Positions 50,699-57,093 of a stretch of 57,093 bases of DNA are shown here, piece after piece; the first letter of the stretch is position 1, and each line of letters starts with the position of its first letter. The DNA is taken from positions 1 to 57,093 of the forward strand of contig JAKPDL010000177.1 in the NCBI GenBank assembly GCA_029552825.1. Reading direction: 5' to 3'. The notes below the pieces were generated by a model that searched no databases, was not told the origin of the DNA, and saw nothing but the letters and a program-made list of their open reading frames with translations. Source of the stretch: Bacteroidota bacterium. GTDB lineage: Bacteria > Bacteroidota > Bacteroidia > Bacteroidales > VadinHA17. The translations under genes and the position numbers were made by a program.

Positions 50699-53600
50699 AT
50701 GTCCTCGAAAGTCACCGAAAGAATTAGTTTTGCATCAAGGAAAGAACAGCCGGGCTACCCTGATTTTCTGGAAGTGCAGATTAAATCGTTCAGGGAATTC
50801 TTCCAGCTCGGAACAACACCTGAAAACAGAAAAAAAGAAGGCCTCTATAAGGTCTTCAGTGAAAACTTCCCGATCACAGACACAAGAAACAACTTTGTAC
50901 TTGAATTCCTCGACTATTCGATTGACCCTCCGCGTTATACAGTTGAGGAATGTATAGAAAGAGGACTTACCTACAGCGTACCGCTGAAGGCAAAGCTGAA
51001 ACTTTATTGTACCGACCCGGAACACGAAGATTTTGATACCGTAATTCAGGATGTGTATCTGGGTACAATTCCATACATGACTGACAGGGGCACATTCATT
51101 ATCAACGGCGCCGAAAGAGTTGTGGTTTCTCAGCTGCACCGCTCCCCTGGCGTATTTTTCGGCCAGAGTATCCACCCCAACGGCACTAAACTCTACTCAG
51201 CAAGAATAATTCCATTTAAAGGCTCATGGATAGAGTTTGCTACCGATATAAATAACGTGATGTATGCCTATATCGACAGGAAGAAGAAACTGCCTGTCAC
51301 CACACTGCTAAGAGCAATAGGCTTCGAAACTGACAAACAAATTCTTGAAATATTCAACCTGGCAGAAGAACATAAGGTGTCGAAAGCAAGCCTCAAAAAA
51401 TTTATAGGACGTAAGCTTGCTGCCAGAGTTCTCAGAACATGGATAGAAGACTTCGTTGATGAAGATACCGGCGAAGTAGTTTCAATTGAACGTAATGAAA
51501 TTATTCTCGACAGGGAAACAATTATCGAACCCGAACATGTCGACCTTATCGTCGAATCGGGAGCTAAAACCATACTTCTTCACAGGGAAGATGTAAGCCT
51601 CTCCGATTACGCAATAATATATAATACCCTGCAGAAAGATCCCTGCAACTCGGAAAAGGAAGCAGTGCTTTACATATACAGACAGCTTCGCAATGCAGAA
51701 CCGCCCGACGAAGCTACTGCAAGGGATGTGATAGAAAAACTTTTCTTCTCCGACAAACGCTACGACCTTGGAGATGTAGGCAGATACAGGATCAACAAAA
51801 AACTTGGCCTGGATATCGATCCAAACATAAAAGTTCTTACCAAGGAAGATATTATCAAGATCATAATATATCTTATCGAGCTGATAAACTCCAAAACTGA
51901 GGTTGACGATATTGACCACCTCAGCAACAGGAGAGTGCGCACAGTAGGAGAGCAGCTCTCTGCACAGTTCAGCGTGGGACTTGCCCGTATGGCACGTACC
52001 ATCAGGGAGAGAATGAACGTAAGGGATAATGAAGTCTTTACCCCTATCGACCTCATTAACTCAAAGACGCTTTCATCGGTTATTAATTCATTCTTCGGAA
52101 CAAACCAGCTCTCACAGTTCATGGACCAGACCAACCCGCTTGCTGAGATGACACACAAGAGACGTGTGTCGGCTCTTGGCCCTGGCGGTCTGTCGAGAGA
52201 AAGAGCAGGTTTTGAAGTCCGCGACGTTCACTATACCCACTACGGCCGTCTCTGCCCGATAGAAACACCAGAAGGTCCAAACATCGGACTTATATCTTCA
52301 CTCTGCGTCTATGCCAAAATAAACGACCTCGGTTTTATTGAATCTCCATACCGCAGGGTTGTTAACGGAAAAGTTGATTTCAGTGATGAAGGTATTGTAT
52401 GGCTTAATGCCGAGGAAGAGGAAGGGAAGAGAATAGCACAGGCAAATGCACCACTCAATGAAGACGGCTCATTCAAGGAACAGAGGGTAAAATGCCGTAT
52501 GGGAGCTGACTATACAAATGAAGAACCTTCAAACGTTGACTTTATCGATATTGCACCAAACCAGATAGCATCAATAGCCGCATCACTGATTCCGTTCCTC
52601 GAACACGATGATGCCAACAGGGCACTTATGGGATCAAACATGATGCGCCAGGCTGTACCGCTTATCCGACCCGAAACACCTATAGTAGGAACGGGGCTGG
52701 AGAAGCAGGTGATACAGGACAGCAGAATACTTATTGTTGCTGAAGGTGACGGAGTGGTTGAATATGTCGATGCCAACGAAATAGTTATCAGATATACACG
52801 TACCGACGAAGAAAAATTTGTCAGCTTCGATGAGGACGTGAAACATTATTATCTGCCGAAATACAGAAAAACAAACCAGAATACATGTATCAACCTTACC
52901 CCGATAGTAAGAAAGGGTGAAAAGGTGAAAAAAGGACAGGTTCTTACCGAAGGCTTCGGCACAAAAGACGGAGAACTCGCTCTTGGACGCAACCTTATGG
53001 TTGCATTCATGCCCTGGAAGGGTTATAACTTTGAGGATGCTATAGTTATTTCAGAAAGAGTCGTTCAGGAAGACCTCTTCACATCCATACATATTGACGA
53101 GTACCTGCTGGAGGTAAGGGATACAAAGAGAGGACTTGAGGAGCTTACCTCCGACATCCCGAATGTTAGCGAAGAGGCAACAAAAGACCTCGATGAAAAT
53201 GGTATCATCCGAATAGGAGCTCATGTAAGACCTGGTGATATTCTGATTGGGAAAATCACACCTAAAGGTGAATCAGATCCTTCACCGGAGGAAAAACTCC
53301 TAAGGGCTATCTTCGGCGACAAAGCCGGTGACGTAAAAGACGCTTCATTGAAAGCAGGTCCTTCACTCGAGGGTGTTGTTATTGATAAGAAACTCTTTAC
53401 AAGGGCTATCAAAGACCGTAAATCCAAAAACGTCGAAAAGCCGATGCTGGAAAAACTTGACGCTGAATTCAATAAGAACGTTGAGGAACTTAAAAGCCGG
53501 CTGGTTGACAAACTCTTTATTCTGGTAAACGGTAAAACATCACAGGGTGTTAAGGATTATTTAAATGTCGATATTATACCGAAAGGGGCCAAGTTTACCC

Positions 53601-54508
53601 TTAAACAGCTTCAGGAGATTGATTATCTGAACATTAACCCCAACAAGTGGACGACAGATAAAAAGAAGAATGACAGTATCCGTAAGCTTATACACAATTA
53701 TATTATCAAATACAAGGAAATCGACGGTGTATATAAGCGGAAGAAATACAACATCACAATAGGAGATGAGCTTCCTGCAGGTATTGTTCAGCTGGCAAAG
53801 GTTTATATAGCCAAGAAACGCAAGATAAAAGTTGGAGACAAACTGGCAGGCAGACATGGAAACAAGGGTATTGTTGCAAAGATTGTGCGTGTTGAGGACA
53901 TGCCATTCCTTGAAGATGGAACGCCTGTTGATATTGTTCTAAATCCTCTTGGTGTGCCGTCGCGAATGAATCTGGGCCAGATTTATGAGACTGTTCTTTC
54001 GTGGGCCGGACAGAAGCTGGGTCTGAAATTCTCGAGCCCGATTTTTGACGGTGCCACACTCGACCAGATTAATGAATATGTTGAGAAGGCAGGGCTTCCG
54101 AAGAATGGTACCACCTATCTGTATGATGGTGGGACAGGTGAAAGATTTGACCAGCCTGCAACTGTAGGTGTTATTTACATGATGAAGCTTGGTCATATGG
54201 TTGACGACAAGATGCATGCAAGGTCAATAGGTCCTTATTCGCTTATTACCCAGCAGCCGCTTGGAGGAAAGGCACAGTTTGGTGGACAGAGGTTCGGTGA
54301 GATGGAGGTATGGGCACTCGAAGCCTTCGGCGCTGCTCATATTCTTCAGGAGATACTTACCATCAAGTCGGACGATGTAATAGGCAGGGCAAAAGCCTAC
54401 GAAGCTATTGTCAAAGGCGAGCCAATGCCTGTGCCGGGTATACCCGAATCACTCAACGTGCTTCTCCATGAACTGAGAGGCCTCGGACTGAGTGTTATGC
54501 TTGACTGA
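50699..54508 (+). CDS. rpoB: DNA-directed RNA polymerase subunit beta
   Basis: A 1269-residue beta subunit. Recognisable blocks: the protrusion and lobe ([20 protein letters not shown]), fork loop with the rifampicin region [20 protein letters not shown] and [40 protein letters not shown], the catalytic-site lysine region [28 protein letters not shown], and the C-terminal clamp ending GLSVMLD. Ser, His and other usual rifampicin-contact residues are of the sensitive type as far as can be seen. It follows rplL by 98 bp and precedes rpoC by 42 bp. Confidence 0.98.
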   Translation: MSSKVTERISFASRKEQPGYPDFLEVQIKSFREFFQLGTTPENRKKEGLYKVFSENFPITDTRNNFVLEFLDYSIDPPRYTVEECIERGLTYSVPLKAKLKLYCTDPEHEDFDTVIQDVYLGTIPYMTDRGTFIINGAERVVVSQLHRSPGVFFGQSIHPNGTKLYSARIIPFKGSWIEFATDINNVMYAYIDRKKKLPVTTLLRAIGFETDKQILEIFNLAEEHKVSKASLKKFIGRKLAARVLRTWIEDFVDEDTGEVVSIERNEIILDRETIIEPEHVDLIVESGAKTILLHREDVSLSDYAIIYNTLQKDPCNSEKEAVLYIYRQLRNAEPPDEATARDVIEKLFFSDKRYDLGDVGRYRINKKLGLDIDPNIKVLTKEDIIKIIIYLIELINSKTEVDDIDHLSNRRVRTVGEQLSAQFSVGLARMARTIRERMNVRDNEVFTPIDLINSKTLSSVINSFFGTNQLSQFMDQTNPLAEMTHKRRVSALGPGGLSRERAGFEVRDVHYTHYGRLCPIETPEGPNIGLISSLCVYAKINDLGFIESPYRRVVNGKVDFSDEGIVWLNAEEEEGKRIAQANAPLNEDGSFKEQRVKCRMGADYTNEEPSNVDFIDIAPNQIASIAASLIPFLEHDDANRALMGSNMMRQAVPLIRPETPIVGTGLEKQVIQDSRILIVAEGDGVVEYVDANEIVIRYTRTDEEKFVSFDEDVKHYYLPKYRKTNQNTCINLTPIVRKGEKVKKGQVLTEGFGTKDGELALGRNLMVAFMPWKGYNFEDAIVISERVVQEDLFTSIHIDEYLLEVRDTKRGLEELTSDIPNVSEEATKDLDENGIIRIGAHVRPGDILIGKITPKGESDPSPEEKLLRAIFGDKAGDVKDASLKAGPSLEGVVIDKKLFTRAIKDRKSKNVEKPMLEKLDAEFNKNVEELKSRLVDKLFILVNGKTSQGVKDYLNVDIIPKGAKFTLKQLQEIDYLNINPNKWTTDKKKNDSIRKLIHNYIIKYKEIDGVYKRKKYNITIGDELPAGIVQLAKVYIAKKRKIKVGDKLAGRHGNKGIVAKIVRVEDMPFLEDGTPVDIVLNPLGVPSRMNLGQIYETVLSWAGQKLGLKFSSPIFDGATLDQINEYVEKAGLPKNGTTYLYDGGTGERFDQPATVGVIYMMKLGHMVDDKMHARSIGPYSLITQQPLGGKAQFGGQRFGEMEVWALEAFGAAHILQEILTIKSDDVIGRAKAYEAIVKGEPMPVPGIPESLNVLLHELRGLGLSVMLD

Positions 54509-54550
54509 TACAATAAAGTCATTTTTATCTGAAATTTAAAAATACAATAT

Positions 54551-57093
54551 ATGTCATTCAGAAAGGACACCAAAGTAAAAACAAGTTACTCAAGGATTTC
54601 GATAGCACTTGCATCGCCTGAAGAGATTCTTGACCGCTCAAGCGGAGAGGTTCTTAAACCTGAAACAATCAACTACCGCACTTACAAGCCTGAACGTGAT
54701 GGTTTGTTCTGTGAGAGGATTTTCGGGCCTGTAAAAGATTATGAATGCCATTGCGGCAAATACAAAAGAATACGTTACAAAGGCATTGTATGCGACCGCT
54801 GCGGAGTGGAAGTCACTGAGAAGAAAGTGAGACGCGAAAGAATGGGACATATAACCCTCGTGGTACCGGTTGCACATATCTGGTATTTCAGATCAATACC
54901 AAACAAGATAGGTTACCTGCTCGGGCTACCATCAAAAAAGCTCGATTCAATCATATACTATGAAAGGTATGTGGTGGTCAACCCGGGAATCAAGGCAGCC
55001 GACGGAATCAAATATCTTGATTTCCTTACAGAGGAAGAGTACCTCGAAATAATGGAATCTCTTCCGAAGGAAAACCAGCTGCTGGATGATTCACACCCCG
55101 ACAAGTTTATTGCCGACATGGGTGGAGAGGCTCTTTACAAGCTTCTGAGCAGGCTCGACCTTGATGAGCTGTCGTATTCATTGCGTCACAAGGCAAGCAT
55201 TGAAACATCGCAGCAAAGAAAGAGTGAGGCTCTGAAGCGGCTTCAGGTGGTTGAGGCTTTCAGGGAATCAAAACATGTTAACCGTCCGGAATGGATGATT
55301 ATCAAGGTTCTCCCTGTTATCCCGCCTGAACTCAGACCACTTGTACCTCTCGACGGCGGAAGGTTTGCCACCAGCGACCTTAACGACCTGTACAGGAGGG
55401 TGATAATAAGAAACAACCGTTTGAAACGCCTTATCGAAATAAAAGCTCCTGAAGTTATCCTCCGCAACGAAAAGCGAATGCTTCAGGAAGCCGTTGATTC
55501 ACTTTTTGATAATTCCAGAAAGGTTAATGCAGTGAAGACTGAAGCCAACCGGCCATTGAAGTCGTTGAGCAACAGTCTTAAAGGCAAGCAGGGAAGGTTC
55601 CGTCAGAACCTGCTTGGAAAACGTGTTGACTATTCGGCACGCTCGGTTATCGTGGCTGGCCCTGAGCTTAAACTGCATGAATGTGGTTTGCCAAAAGACA
55701 TGGCAGCCGAACTTTATAAACCTTTCATTATCAGAAAACTCATTGAGCGTGGTATAGTAAAGACTGTTAAATCAGCTAAAAAGATAGTTGACAGAAGAGA
55801 CCCTGTAGTATGGGATATTCTTGAAAATGTACTTAAAGGACACCCGGTGCTTCTGAACCGTGCTCCTACACTGCACCGTCTGGGTATTCAGGCTTTCCAG
55901 CCGAAGCTGATCGAAGGAAAAGCAATACAGCTTCACCCGCTGGTTTGTACGGCATTCAATGCCGACTTCGACGGTGACCAGATGGCCGTTCACGTGCCAC
56001 TTGGAAATACTGCCATACTCGAAGCCCAGATATTAATGCTGGCTTCACATAACATTCTAAACCCTGCAAACGGTGCTCCCATAACCGTGCCTTCTCAGGA
56101 TATGGTTCTCGGACTTTACTACATGACAAAAGGAAAGAAAAGCTCCGAGACAGAAAAAGTTAAGGGAGAAGGCCTGGTGTTCTATTCACCTGAAGAGGTA
56201 ATCATTGCCCATAATGAAGGAAAGGCAGATCTTCATGCATGGATAAAGGTAAAAGTAGATGATATAGTTGACGGCAAGCCTGTAAAACGACTCATTGAAA
56301 CCACTGTAGGAAGGGTACTCTTCAACCAGTGTGTTCCAAAAGAGATGGGTTTCATAAACGAACTTCTTACCAAGAAATCGCTTCGCGAAATCATCGGAAA
56401 AGTTCTTAAAGTTGCAGGTATAGCCAAAACTGCAGAATTCCTTGACTCCATCAAGGAGATGGGATTTATGATGGCATTCAAGGGTGGACTCTCATTTAAC
56501 CTCGATGATGTGATCATTCCGGAAGAGAAGATCAGAATAGTTGAGGAGGGTTACGAGCAGGTTGAGGAAGTACTGAATAACTATAACATGGGGTTCATCA
56601 CTAATAATGAACGTTACAACCAGATTATTGATATCTGGACTCATGTTAATGCAAGGCTTACACAGGCGCTTTTACAGCAGCTATCAGCCGACAAGCAAGG
56701 ATTCAATTCAATCTATATGATGCTCGATTCAGGGGCAAGAGGTTCGAAGGAGCAGATACGTCAGCTCTCGGGTATGAGGGGACTTATGGCCAAACCCCAG
56801 AAATCGGGCGCAACAGGCTCTGAGATCATCGAAAACCCGATCCTTTCGAACTTCAAGGAAGGTTTGTCGGTTCTCGAATACTTTATTTCCACACACGGTG
56901 CCCGTAAAGGTCTTGCCGATACTGCTCTCAAGACGGCAGATGCAGGTTACCTAACCAGAAGACTTGTTGACGTAGCACAGGATGTTATAATTACCGAGGA
57001 TGACTGCGGAACACTGAGAGGCCTTGTTGCAACGGCAATAAAGAAAAATGAGGAAGTTGTTGAAACACTATATGAGAGAATCCTGGGAAGAAC
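54551..57093 (+). CDS. rpoC: DNA-directed RNA polymerase subunit beta', 5' part
   Basis: The open frame runs from the ATG at 54551 to the window's end (847 complete codons) without a stop, so the gene is truncated by the window. The N-terminal zinc-binding site is [12 protein letters not shown] with VCDRCGVEV. The catalytic NADFDGDQM, with Mg-binding Asp472, Asp474 and Asp476, is at residues 470-478, preceded by the [20 protein letters not shown] block. The rest covers the funnel, bridge-helix region and trigger-loop start ([20 protein letters not shown]). It forms the active centre together with rpoB. Confidence 0.98.
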   Translation, partial: MSFRKDTKVKTSYSRISIALASPEEILDRSSGEVLKPETINYRTYKPERDGLFCERIFGPVKDYECHCGKYKRIRYKGIVCDRCGVEVTEKKVRRERMGHITLVVPVAHIWYFRSIPNKIGYLLGLPSKKLDSIIYYERYVVVNPGIKAADGIKYLDFLTEEEYLEIMESLPKENQLLDDSHPDKFIADMGGEALYKLLSRLDLDELSYSLRHKASIETSQQRKSEALKRLQVVEAFRESKHVNRPEWMIIKVLPVIPPELRPLVPLDGGRFATSDLNDLYRRVIIRNNRLKRLIEIKAPEVILRNEKRMLQEAVDSLFDNSRKVNAVKTEANRPLKSLSNSLKGKQGRFRQNLLGKRVDYSARSVIVAGPELKLHECGLPKDMAAELYKPFIIRKLIERGIVKTVKSAKKIVDRRDPVVWDILENVLKGHPVLLNRAPTLHRLGIQAFQPKLIEGKAIQLHPLVCTAFNADFDGDQMAVHVPLGNTAILEAQILMLASHNILNPANGAPITVPSQDMVLGLYYMTKGKKSSETEKVKGEGLVFYSPEEVIIAHNEGKADLHAWIKVKVDDIVDGKPVKRLIETTVGRVLFNQCVPKEMGFINELLTKKSLREIIGKVLKVAGIAKTAEFLDSIKEMGFMMAFKGGLSFNLDDVIIPEEKIRIVEEGYEQVEEVLNNYNMGFITNNERYNQIIDIWTHVNARLTQALLQQLSADKQGFNSIYMMLDSGARGSKEQIRQLSGMRGLMAKPQKSGATGSEIIENPILSNFKEGLSVLEYFISTHGARKGLADTALKTADAGYLTRRLVDVAQDVIITEDDCGTLRGLVATAIKKNEEVVETLYERILGR

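Overview
The window is a core-genome segment of a Bacteroidota bacterium, most likely class Bacteroidia. The grounds are: promoters that repeatedly fit the phylum consensus TTTG - 19 to 21 bp - TAnnTTTG; almost no Shine-Dalgarno sequences apart from a few striking exceptions; a PorT-type protein beside ubiE; DUF4199; a short primary sigma factor without region 1.1; and a Rho with a long charged insertion. Pyruvate:ferredoxin oxidoreductase (nifJ) points to an anaerobic or microaerobic life. No phage, insertion sequence, CRISPR array or rRNA gene was found, and the tyrosine recombinase is the conserved XerC type.

Layout. 1-7520: the end of a metallo-beta-lactamase-fold gene, a fused FAD/Fe-S D-lactate-dehydrogenase-type enzyme, and two exported amidohydrolase-superfamily proteins. 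7764-12130: a glycosyltransferase with hddA- and hddC-like GDP-heptose genes, facing a GT2 transferase and a DUF4199 protein. 12193-12324: SRP RNA with a textbook promoter. 12436-18973: threonylcarbamoyl-AMP synthase, then a leftward run ruvX-def-comEC-trkA-trkH. 19055-27297: nifJ, rho, the housekeeping sigma factor, rpe and miaA. 27322-33536: smaller and less well known genes, including an acyl-CoA reductase, a BlaI-type repressor diverging from an ABC permease, a SiaC-like protein, gapA and two exported proteins. 33729-44043: MsrB-MsrA fusion, nitroreductase, SDR enzyme, a GC-rich hairpin repeat cluster, ubiE, porT, a flavoprotein, a TrmH-family methyltransferase, a TamA-like outer-membrane lipoprotein and a ComEA-like protein.

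44204-57093 is the information-processing block: rpsU-xerC-hpf, then tRNA-Thr-Tyr-Gly-Thr, tuf, tRNA-Trp, secE, nusG, rplK, rplA, rplJ, rplL, rpoB and the 5' part of rpoC. It follows the order of the E. coli tufB-rpoBC region with tRNA-Trp inserted. Between its genes lie several hairpins that may set relative expression.

No wholly new multi-gene system was found. The most interesting signals are regulatory. Strong Shine-Dalgarno sequences occur before rpsU, hpf and rplJ, in a lineage whose ribosomes normally hide the anti-SD by means of bS21. TTAGTT/AACTAA palindromic elements overlap the promoters between a BlaI-type repressor with no sensor gene and an ABC permease with no ATPase gene. A long near-perfect palindrome separates rplL from rpoB. 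Most other genes are ordinary housekeeping genes.
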